DNA of 12,434 nucleotides, from NCBI GenBank assembly GCA_021850835.1, contig JAJZKS010000025.1:1-12434 (forward strand), given 5' to 3'. Position 1 is the stretch's first letter. Every line of letters begins with the position of its first letter. The notes below the pieces were generated by a model. The model was not told the DNA's origin. It was given only the letters and a program-made list of their open reading frames with translations, and made no database searches. The position numbers were made by a program, and so were the translations under genes. Positions 6,554 through 12,434 of the stretch are shown piece by piece. The stretch is from Thermoplasmata archaeon (GTDB lineage Archaea; Thermoplasmatota; Thermoplasmata; Thermoplasmatales; Thermoplasmataceae).

Positions 6554-8230
6554 GTGTCGAGCACGAAGATTGTGGCAACTATTGGGCCCTCCAGTTTTAA
6601 AAGGGAGCCACTTCTATCAATGTATGAGAGTGGGCTGTCTGTCATAAGGATAAACACCGCACATATAACACCTGGCTACATTGGCAAAGTGGCAGAATTT
6701 GTGAATAAGCTCAATGCAGAAACAGGCAAGTACGTTGGAATAATGATTGACCTTAAGGGCCCTGAACTAAGAACTGGAATATTTCCTGGTGGAAAATTGA
6801 AAGTGAAGACTGGGGAAAAGTTCAAGCTCAATTCCAGAAATGAAGGCATTATTACATTTTCACACCCGGAAATATATGATATTCTAGCCCCAAAGGATCT
6901 GGTTCTCTTAAGTGACGGCAAAATACGCATGAAGGTTACAGGAAAAGATTCGGGAAGCATTGTGCTTGAGTCCATGGATGATGGTGTCCTTAGGGACAGG
7001 AGCCGGGTAAATGTTCCCGGAAAATTCCTCCCTCTGGGAAATCTTACAGACCGTGATATTTCCTACCTTAAGGAGGGTATTGAAGCTAAAGTTGACATGT
7101 TCGCCCTTTCATTCGTCCAGAGAAAGGAGGATGTTGAAGAGTTGCAGGAAATCATCATGAAGGAAGGGGGAGACCAGTTCGTCGTTTCAAAGATAGAAAC
7201 CAAGAACGGATTCCAGAATATCAGGGAAATAGCCAAAGTCTCAGACTTCATCATGGTCGCCAGAGGAGACCTTGGAGTGGAACTCCCTCTTAAGGAAGTT
7301 GCAATAGCCCAAAAGAAGATAATCGAAGAATCGCACATTCAAGGTGTGCCCACAATTGTAGCTACCCAGATGCTTGAATCCATGGTGAGATCCAGCAGCC
7401 CGACAAGAGCAGAAGTCTCAGATGTAACAAACGCCATATTGGATAATGCTGATGTCCTGATGCTTTCTGAGGAAAGTTCAATTGGCGATTATCCGGATGC
7501 CGCCGTGAAGTACCTGAAAGAAATTGCTGAATATGTGGAGTCAAGAGATTTCCAGTTGAAAGAGCCAGAAGTGTTTCTTGGAAACCAGGTTGCCTATTCA
7601 ATTGCACGGGCGGCAAAAATGATTTCAGTGGAAATCAATGCAGACGCGATACTTGCTTTTACCAAGACTGGCAATACGGCAAAGATGCTTGCGGCAGTGA
7701 GACCGAATATCCCCATAATAGCCACTGTAACTTCCGATAGGCTTGCAAGAAAACTGAACCTCTACCGAGGGGTTGAACCACTGGTTATTGAAGGTGGTAA
7801 TGAGGAAATAAGCCCTGTTGACGCACTTTCCTATGTGGAGAAAAAGACATTCCTAAAGAGGGGGGACAGGGTCATTATAACATCAGGGGCGCCATATTTT
7901 CTGTTTGGAGGAACCAATGAGGTAAGGGTCGCCACAGTGGGTAATTTTGTGGGAAGAGGTTATCCCTCAGGAAAGAGCCTAACTGGCAAAGTCTTCACAC
8001 CTGGTTCAAAAGAGGGTGACATCCTGGTGTTGGACGCGCAGGAGTTGCCTTCCGGAATTGATCTGGAGAAAATCAGGGCCGTAATATTCATCCCCAATAT
8101 CTCCACAAAACTCAAGGAGATGATCAGGGAAAAGGGCATAACCGTGCTCATGAACACCAGGCTGGTTGGAACAATAAATCCTGGGGACGCGCTTCACATA
8201 GACGGATCAACAGGCGTGATTACACAATAG
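6554..8230 (+). CDS. pyk: Pyruvate kinase with extra C-terminal domain
   Basis: Converts phosphoenolpyruvate and ADP to pyruvate and ATP in lower glycolysis. From GTG 6554 (SSTKIVATIGPSS) the protein has 558 residues against about 470-480 for the basic enzyme. Visible motifs: RINTAH (32-37), DLKGPELRTG in the A domain before the B-domain insert, ALSFVQ, the catalytic lysine K213 in SKIETKNG, metal ligands E215 and D239 (ARGDLG), T271 in ATQMLESM, and the SPTRAEVSDVTNAILDNAD signature. The usual C domain ends near residue 464; about 94 more residues resemble the PEP-utilising mobile-like domain found after some bacterial pyruvate kinases (GKVFTPGSKEGDILV, then INPGDALHIDGSTGVI) but lack its TSH histidine motif. 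An in-frame GTG at 6497 would add 19 residues that do not resemble the family and lie upstream of the promoter. Confidence 0.95.
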   Translation: MSSTKIVATIGPSSFKREPLLSMYESGLSVIRINTAHITPGYIGKVAEFVNKLNAETGKYVGIMIDLKGPELRTGIFPGGKLKVKTGEKFKLNSRNEGIITFSHPEIYDILAPKDLVLLSDGKIRMKVTGKDSGSIVLESMDDGVLRDRSRVNVPGKFLPLGNLTDRDISYLKEGIEAKVDMFALSFVQRKEDVEELQEIIMKEGGDQFVVSKIETKNGFQNIREIAKVSDFIMVARGDLGVELPLKEVAIAQKKIIEESHIQGVPTIVATQMLESMVRSSSPTRAEVSDVTNAILDNADVLMLSEESSIGDYPDAAVKYLKEIAEYVESRDFQLKEPEVFLGNQVAYSIARAAKMISVEINADAILAFTKTGNTAKMLAAVRPNIPIIATVTSDRLARKLNLYRGVEPLVIEGGNEEISPVDALSYVEKKTFLKRGDRVIITSGAPYFLFGGTNEVRVATVGNFVGRGYPSGKSLTGKVFTPGSKEGDILVLDAQELPSGIDLEKIRAVIFIPNISTKLKEMIREKGITVLMNTRLVGTINPGDALHIDGSTGVITQ

Positions 8231-8233
8231 CCT

Positions 8234-9673
8234 TCAGATAAAACTGCTTTCTGCAAGTTTGGAGACCATGCCTTCCCAGTAATTTTTACGCGTTAGTATT
8301 GCATATACCAGGACTGCAAGAACAACAGCCTCCACTACAGCGCCTATTGGGTACAGGATAGAGATGAAAAGGCCACTTAACAATATGGTGGCATATGGGA
8401 GCATCAACATGATGCGCTTCAGGCCAACCCTTCTCACCATGATCGCATTTTCCCAGCTTTGGGGAGGTTTTGACACAATATTCAATGAAGACATTATGGC
8501 CACTGCCTCCGGGGTAATTACTTCCACGGCAATAATCAATGGGAGTAGTATTGGGCCATATAGGATGCCAAGAATTGCAATGGCGACCCCGAGAGGCAAT
8601 TCAAGAACCGCGGCTTGCAATGCCTGTGCCGAAATCATCCCCTTAACATACCTGAAATAAGGCATTGAAGTGGCTGTGAGCCAGAGACGTTCCACTGAAA
8701 ATGAATTTCCATAAAGTGCATAATTCACCACGAACGAAAGATACACTATGAGAATTATGAGAACAGGGTAAATGTCAGTTGCAGATTGGGGCCGGTATAT
8801 GTGTACTCCAGCAACCACAGCTGCACTGATCCCTGCCATAAGTGGGAGTGTTGCTTTTAACCTGTACCTGTAAGAAAGTGCAACTACTGACCCTGACATT
8901 CCAACTGGCCTTCCTGAGTAAAAATGCATGAAATAATGCCGAAATATGGCTTTTTCGGGGCTCATGCCAAGGAAAGTAAGGCGATCCTTGAATGTGTCTT
9001 TCTTCATTATTGAAATCCTTCTTGGGTTTTTCACATAGAGATCGTTGGTATTTACCCATCTAAGGGCAAATATCAAGGTCACAGCGAATAACACAGCAGT
9101 ACCTATTGTAGAAGTCTCAATATGGCCACGGTAAAAAGCGAATGGAGAGTACTGGAATCCCGCAATAAAGGAGAGTATATATGCTGAAATGACAGCAAAT
9201 ACCAGGACCCTGTATGGCATTCCGAAATCCGATACAATAACAGAAATTGAGGTAAGCGAGATTCCTAGCATTAGGAAATCCATGACAACCAAAGCTGAAT
9301 CTGCAGAAATGCCATTGGATCCGACGGTGTAAGAAATGGAGAGGATTATGAAAATAATGGAAATGGATATGAATTGGACTGTGAAAAGGGCATAATTCAA
9401 AGTCCTTCCCCTTATGGAGGATGGGAGAAGAAAATCAGAGTCTGGCTTAGTCATTCCAAGTCCATTCCCAAGAAGTGTGACCGCTGTAAGTGCAATATAA
9501 TAGAAAAATAGCAAGACCACTGCACCTCCAAGTGATTGGGGTTGTGTGCCAGCGGCAGGACCTATTCCTGAAAATGAGACAGAAACATCGATGAGCGCAA
9601 TAATGCCTAAAAAGAGAAGATAATACCTGCTCAGCCTAGTACGGATCAAAAGCTTAAGAATCAGGCTATACAC
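8234..9673 (-). CDS. ABC transporter permease, 12 predicted TM segments
   Basis: Membrane partner of the ATPase that precedes it. The 479-residue protein has about twelve hydrophobic stretches in two sets of six (roughly 18-35, 49-70, 96-118, 127-148, 154-174, 188-205, then 273-291, 300-321, 353-372, 374-392, 420-440, 443-461), with a charged cytoplasmic loop at 206-270. Both halves carry a short polar segment before a long hydrophobic run (SDFLLPSSIRGR at 79-90 and ERLWLTATS at 328-336), so it looks like a tandem ABC-2-type permease. The GTG start overlaps the ATPase stop by 8 nt, so the two are co-translated. No substrate-binding protein is nearby and the family is usually an exporter, but the substrate cannot be told from the sequence. 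The stop lies 3 nt from that of pyk. Confidence 0.8.
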   Translation of the reverse strand: MYSLILKLLIRTRLSRYYLLFLGIIALIDVSVSFSGIGPAAGTQPQSLGGAVVLLFFYYIALTAVTLLGNGLGMTKPDSDFLLPSSIRGRTLNYALFTVQFISISIIFIILSISYTVGSNGISADSALVVMDFLMLGISLTSISVIVSDFGMPYRVLVFAVISAYILSFIAGFQYSPFAFYRGHIETSTIGTAVLFAVTLIFALRWVNTNDLYVKNPRRISIMKKDTFKDRLTFLGMSPEKAIFRHYFMHFYSGRPVGMSGSVVALSYRYRLKATLPLMAGISAAVVAGVHIYRPQSATDIYPVLIILIVYLSFVVNYALYGNSFSVERLWLTATSMPYFRYVKGMISAQALQAAVLELPLGVAIAILGILYGPILLPLIIAVEVITPEAVAIMSSLNIVSKPPQSWENAIMVRRVGLKRIMLMLPYATILLSGLFISILYPIGAVVEAVVLAVLVYAILTRKNYWEGMVSKLAESSFI

Positions 9674-10397
9674 TTTTCATCAACCTTGAAACTATTTGTT
9701 CTATGCTTTCCTGGCCGTGTCCCATTTTCCTCAGGTCATCTGTGGGACCATTCCAAATTTCCTGTCCCCTTGCAATGATTATGACGTAATCAGTGAGTTT
9801 CTCTGCTATGGACATTATATGTGTTGATACGAGAAAGGTTCCCCTCATCTCAGAAAACATGGAAATGAGGCTTTCTTGGGTTGGAATGTCAAGATAATTC
9901 AACGGTTCATCCATGACCATAATCTCAGGCCGGTGTATGATGCTTAAAGCTACTGCCACTTTTTGCCTGTTTCCCCTGGAAAGTGCAGAGACCTTGTTTT
10001 CAAGGTATTCCGAAATGCCCAGTGTATTCACTAGCTCATGGATTCTGTCACCAAGTTCCTCTGTACTTCTAATAGCCCCGATGTATTCCAGGTTTTCCCT
10101 CACAGAAAGTGTCGGATAAGGGCTTGCATCCTCAGGGAGAAACCCCAGCACTTTTTTGGCTTCGGGAGAGTTTGGTTCATGCCCCCGTATTTTAACTTCG
10201 CCGTAGTCAGGCTTCAGTATGCCGCATATTATTTTCAAGGCGGTTGATTTCCCAGCCCCGTTAGGCCCAAGGATGGCTACCCTCCTTCCCTCCGGAATCC
10301 GTATGTTGAGGTTGGACAGAGCCTTCCTCTCTCGGAAGTTCTTAACAATGTTGATTGCTGAAATGGCTTCACTTGAAAAACTGCTGCTTTGCAACAT
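9666..10397 (-). CDS. ABC transporter ATP-binding protein
   Basis: Motor subunit for the downstream permease. The 243 residues contain a complete nucleotide-binding domain: Walker A GPNGAGKST (44-52), the Q-loop region FLPED (86-90) with E89 in place of Gln, the signature LSRGNRQK (139-146), Walker B IMVMDEP (159-165), the D-loop near YLD (168-170) and the switch histidine H193 in STHI. A Q-to-E change and an SRGNRQ signature are common in ABC-2-type (drug or lipid exporter) ATPases, which agrees with the neighbouring permease. ATG 10397 lies about 24-26 nt after a strong box A and lacks a ribosome binding site, so it is probably leaderless. Divergent from the FKBP gene. Confidence 0.92.
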   Translation of the reverse strand: MLQSSSFSSEAISAINIVKNFRERKALSNLNIRIPEGRRVAILGPNGAGKSTALKIICGILKPDYGEVKIRGHEPNSPEAKKVLGFLPEDASPYPTLSVRENLEYIGAIRSTEELGDRIHELVNTLGISEYLENKVSALSRGNRQKVAVALSIIHRPEIMVMDEPLNYLDIPTQESLISMFSEMRGTFLVSTHIMSIAEKLTDYVIIIARGQEIWNGPTDDLRKMGHGQESIEQIVSRLMKSV

Positions 10398-10400
10398 ATT

Positions 10401-10430
10401 AACAGTTGTTTGTTTTATAAATATATTTCG
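10401..10430 (-). promoter_or_regulatory. Promoter of the ABC transporter operon
   Basis: On the minus strand CGAAA (10430-10426, BRE-like) is followed by TATATTTATAA, centred about 24 nt before ATG 10397. Between it and the start lies the small palindrome AACA-GT-TGTT (10401-10410), which could bind a regulator; a 10-bp palindrome in AT-rich DNA can also be chance. Confidence 0.6.
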
Positions 10431-10439
10431 GTGTAAAAA

Positions 10440-10530
10440 TATATGTATTTAAAATAATCAGACAGTGCATAATGATGGCATTATATGTGGAGACCAGCAA
10501 TTTTTGCTTGCCAGTATGTCGCCGACTTTT
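10440..10530. other. Intergenic region between divergent promoters, two short dyads
   Basis: The 196-nt gap between the ABC ATPase and FKBP genes has no convincing gene. Besides the two promoters it contains ATAATG-ATGG-CATTAT (10469-10484) and AGCAA-TTT-TTGCT (10496-10508), two perfect small inverted repeats 12 nt apart, and an AT-rich TATA-like stretch at about 10443-10456. They may be binding sites for a local regulator or structure in a short transcript; neither is long enough to be sure. Confidence 0.3.
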
Positions 10531-10536
10531 ACTTCG

Positions 10537-10549
10537 ATATATATAAATA
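10537..10549 (+). promoter_or_regulatory. Promoter of the FKBP-trmJ operon
   Basis: A strong box A (TATATATAAATA) is centred about 50 nt before ATG 10594. The expected transcript start near 10570 leaves a short leader of about 22 nt carrying GGTGAT (10583-10588), 5 nt before the ATG. Unlike the other first genes in the window, this one appears to have a leader with a ribosome binding site. Confidence 0.65.
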
Positions 10550-10593
10550 GGTTTTCGGGCTTTCGTCGCATTGCACATCTTCGGTGATAACTA

Positions 10594-11391
10594 ATGGATG
10601 ACGGAGATTTTATCAAAATTAACTTCGAGATGTATGTTGGAGACGACAAGAAACTAGTTTCTACAAACAAAGAGCAGCTTGCTAAAGATAATGATATTCA
10701 TGACGAGAAGCTCCATTATAGGGAAGCTGTCCTCATAGTGGGGTCAGAAGGACTTTTCAAGGAAATTAATGATTCTTTCAAGAGCGCCGAAGTTGGAAAG
10801 GAATATGAAGTAAACATAACCCCTGAGAACGCTTATGGCCTAAGAGATCCAAAAAACATCAAGGTTCACACGGTGAGAGAATTTCAGAGGCATGAAATTG
10901 ATCCAGTCCCTGGCCAGGAAATAACACTTGGAAACCGGAGAGGAAGAATAATTTCTGTTACACCAGGCAGAGTTCTTGTCGATTACAATCATCAGTGGGC
11001 CAGCAAGCCAGTATTTTACAAATACAATGTAATTGCAAAAGTGGATTCGGACGTTGAAAAGATAAAGGCCCTCATCGACTACAACTACAATCAGGATTCT
11101 GAGAAATTCAAGGTCGATTCAAAGGCTAAGGCCTACAATATAACTGTACCTGAAGAGGCGAAATTTGATCCAGTATGGATTGAAGCAAAATACAGGCTCG
11201 TAAATGACATAAGGAAATACCTCCCTGGAAAGGATGTCAAGATTGAAGAAGTCTACAAGGGAGAAGAGGAAAAACCCAAGGAAGAGCCCAAAGAAGAGGT
11301 CCCAACAGAAGCCGCACTCCCAAAGAAGGAGAAAAAGACCAAGACGGCAGAAGAGGGGAACTCAAAAGTTGAACAAGAGAATACTCAGTAA
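10594..11391 (+). CDS. FKBP-type peptidyl-prolyl cis-trans isomerase, long archaeal form
   Basis: Cytoplasmic foldase that isomerises X-Pro bonds and probably acts as a chaperone. The N-terminal part is an SlyD-like FKBP: D-DFIKINFEMYV at the start, KSAEVGKEYEVNITPENAYG (roughly 64-83), an inserted flap with GQEITLGNRRGRIISVTPGRVLVDYNH (about 108-134) and the return strand KYNVIAKV. A second domain of about 70 residues (150-220) follows, as in long archaeal FKBPs of about 230-260 residues. The last 45 residues (about 221-265) are almost all Glu, Lys, Pro and Ala, a disordered tail. SlyD-like histidine-rich metal tail is absent. First gene of a pair; its end overlaps trmJ by about 23 nt. Confidence 0.9.
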   Translation: MDDGDFIKINFEMYVGDDKKLVSTNKEQLAKDNDIHDEKLHYREAVLIVGSEGLFKEINDSFKSAEVGKEYEVNITPENAYGLRDPKNIKVHTVREFQRHEIDPVPGQEITLGNRRGRIISVTPGRVLVDYNHQWASKPVFYKYNVIAKVDSDVEKIKALIDYNYNQDSEKFKVDSKAKAYNITVPEEAKFDPVWIEAKYRLVNDIRKYLPGKDVKIEEVYKGEEEKPKEEPKEEVPTEAALPKKEKKTKTAEEGNSKVEQENTQ

Positions 11392-12199
11392 AATTGAATT
11401 GAAAGAGAGGAAGAAAGATTATCTCTCCTCCATTTCTGAGCAACTTTCCTCACTTTCAGATAGGGTATCGGTTATTTTAGTTCATCCGAAGTACCAAGGA
11501 AATATCGGCGCAATTGCCCGGCTTATGAAGAATAATGGCCTTTCCGACCTTAGAATTGTTGGTGGACCAAGTATTGAAAATGAAGCTATTTACCGTGCAA
11601 TGAATGGAAAGGGGATTCTTGAGTCAGCGCGACATTATGATTCCTTCGAAGATGCTATTAAAGGGTTTTCAGTAATAGCCGGAACCTCTAGTTCTCCTAC
11701 ATACAGTGACAGGAAATTTCTGAGGCTGCCTACGACCCCGCAGGAATTCTGGAAGACAAATTTGCAGGGGAACAAAAGAATAGCATTAGTTTTTGGCCGG
11801 GAGGATGACGGGCTCAGAAACACTGAAATAGAACTTTGCAACGCATTCATGTATATTCCTGCCAATCCAGATTATCCTGTTTATAACCTCTCGCATGCCG
11901 TCAGCATAATTCTGTATGAAATGCTGAACCAGCTACCTGGAAGCAGCCCTAATATTGCAGAAACTATAAGCGAAGAGAATTTCAGTCTACTTATGGAGAG
12001 TGCATTTGAACTTCTTGATTTCATCAATTATCCGGGGTACAAGAGGGCAAATGCAGAAGTCATGATAAAGAAAATAGCATCCAGATCCAACCTGACAGAG
12101 TCTGAATTCTATAAGATCATGGGCATAGTAAGATATTTGAAATACCTTGTACAAGACAGTGTGGAAAATGAAGTGGACGATGCCTCTTCTGAACACTGA
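11369..12199 (+). CDS. trmJ: SPOUT tRNA methyltransferase, TrmJ-like
   Basis: Probably the SAM-dependent 2'-O-methyltransferase of tRNA position 32. From TTG 11369 the protein has 276 residues. The three SPOUT trefoil-knot motifs are present: motif 1 around GNIGAIARLMKNNG (N45 and the catalytic R51), motif 2 LVFGREDDGL (140-149) and motif 3 YPVYNLSHAVSIILYE (169-184). A C-terminal helical dimerisation region follows. The frame is open for 45 more codons upstream from ATG 11234, but that part is only Lys/Arg, an out-of-frame reading of the FKBP tail, so it is not used. TTG 11369 follows AGGGGA by about 10 nt; TTG 11399 is the other option. Bases 12012-12077 recur inverted at the window end. 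Target position 32 is known for the family, not shown here. Confidence 0.88.
   Translation: MNKRILSKIELKERKKDYLSSISEQLSSLSDRVSVILVHPKYQGNIGAIARLMKNNGLSDLRIVGGPSIENEAIYRAMNGKGILESARHYDSFEDAIKGFSVIAGTSSSPTYSDRKFLRLPTTPQEFWKTNLQGNKRIALVFGREDDGLRNTEIELCNAFMYIPANPDYPVYNLSHAVSIILYEMLNQLPGSSPNIAETISEENFSLLMESAFELLDFINYPGYKRANAEVMIKKIASRSNLTESEFYKIMGIVRYLKYLVQDSVENEVDDASSEH
12012..12077 (+). repeat. Inverted repeat, left arm (inside trmJ)
   Basis: This 66-base piece of trmJ, encoding part of the C-terminal helices, is the exact reverse complement of 12369-12434. The trmJ frame reads normally through it, so this is the authentic copy. Confidence 0.97.
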
Positions 12200-12231
12200 A
12201 TTTATTCACTGGAAAACGCAGAAGCAGGCGT

Positions 12232-12249
12232 CGAAAAGCTTTATTAATA
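12232..12249 (+). promoter_or_regulatory. Promoter of the L18e gene
   Basis: CGAAAAGC (12232-12239, BRE-like) followed by box A TTTATTAATA (12240-12249) predicts transcription from about 12270, leaving a leader of about 14 nt before ATG 12284. A near-palindrome GGTGGTACTACC (12261-12272) covers the predicted start. A strong promoter of this kind fits a ribosomal protein operon. Confidence 0.6.
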
Positions 12250-12283
12250 ATTCTGCATTGGGTGGTACTACCGGTCGAACATA

Positions 12284-12418
12284 ATGTCACTTAAACCAGT
12301 TAACAAGGAAAATCCTGCCCTCAAGGCAACAATTGAGGAGCTGACTAAAATTTCAAGGGAAAATGGCTCTATTTTCTTTATCATGACTTCTGCATTTGCC
12401 CTCTTGTACCCCGGATAA
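12284..12418 (+). CDS. rpl18e: Ribosomal protein L18e, N-terminal fragment broken by fold-back sequence
   Basis: L18e is a large-subunit protein, usually about 115-125 residues, and often leads an operon with L13, S9 and RNA polymerase subunits in archaea. The first 29-31 codons (NPALKATIEELTKISRENGSIF) match the family start NP-L--LI--LK--SR--G--VW. At 12369 the sequence switches to the reverse complement of trmJ, so the remaining residues (FIMTSAF and on) and the stop at 12416-12418 are not L18e. The real gene must continue elsewhere. The 44-residue open frame should not be annotated as a small protein. The identification rests on a short match plus the ribosomal-type promoter, hence moderate confidence. 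Confidence 0.6.
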   Translation: MSLKPVNKENPALKATIEELTKISRENGSIFFIMTSAFALLYPG

Positions 12419-12434
12419 TTGATGAAATCAAGAA
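12369..12434 (-). repeat. Inverted repeat, right arm (probable chimeric contig end)
   Basis: Exact reverse complement of 12012-12077 over 66 bases, running to the last base of the window, so its true length is unknown. The match begins at 12369 (12368 pairs wrongly with 12078), inside codon 29 of L18e. The arms are separated by 291 bases. The bases CTATTTTC at the switch may be shared by both templates, as in a microhomology-driven template switch. Confidence 0.97.

Noticed and set aside
10469..10530. C/D box RNA suggested by ATGATGG near 10473
   Set aside because: The C box is one base off and no CTGA D box follows at a suitable distance.
11234..11368. Arg/Lys-rich N-terminal extension of TrmJ starting at ATG 11234
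   Set aside because: It is the +1 reading of the Glu/Lys-rich FKBP tail, matches nothing in the SPOUT family, and lacks a ribosome binding site.
12284..12418. Complete 44-residue open frame that could be read as a small hydrophobic-ended protein
   Set aside because: Its second part is antisense trmJ sequence brought in by the inverted copy; the first part is an L18e start.

Overview
The window is a piece of archaeal chromosome, most likely from an uncultivated member of the Thermoplasmatales or a relative. Three things point there: box A promoters of the TTTAAATA type, with leaderless starts about 24-26 nt downstream; GGAGGTGA-type ribosome binding sites inside operons; and gene content that includes a TrpB2-type tryptophan synthase, a long FKBP isomerase, a SPOUT TrmJ and an archaeal L18e start. 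The lineage call is an inference from protein character, not from a marker-gene tree.

Layout: (1) 1-354, minus strand: a YbjQ/UPF0145 family gene running off the left edge. (2) 355-462: a divergent promoter region with two dyads. (3) 463-6479, plus strand: a complete seven-gene tryptophan operon, trpB-A-D-F-E-G-C, in which every junction after trpB overlaps. TrpE/TrpG make anthranilate from chorismate, TrpD adds the phosphoribosyl group, TrpF isomerises, TrpC closes the indole ring, and TrpA/TrpB release indole and condense it with serine. (4) 6554-8230: pyruvate kinase with its own leaderless promoter and an extra C-terminal domain. (5) 8234-10397, minus strand: an ABC ATPase plus 12-TM permease pair, converging on pyk with a 3-nt gap. 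(6) 10398-10593: a divergent promoter region. (7) 10594-12199, plus strand: an FKBP-type prolyl isomerase overlapping a TrmJ-like tRNA methyltransferase. (8) 12284 to the end: the start of ribosomal protein L18e.

The most consequential anomaly is at the right end. The last 66 bases (12369-12434) are an exact reverse complement of 12012-12077 inside trmJ. The L18e gene breaks exactly where this copy starts, so the end looks like a fold-back chimera rather than biology. The most interesting biological points are: trpE, whose conserved reading frame begins 62 codons before its first ATG, after a perfect GGAGGTGA and with only CTG as a plausible start; dyads lying on the box A elements of trpB and of the divergent gene, which are candidate operators; a pyruvate kinase with a PEP-utilising-like C-terminal domain that lacks the TSH motif; and non-standard residues in TrpF and in the tryptophan-sensing part of TrpE. 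I see no mobile element, CRISPR array, tRNA or rRNA, and no convincing previously undescribed system.
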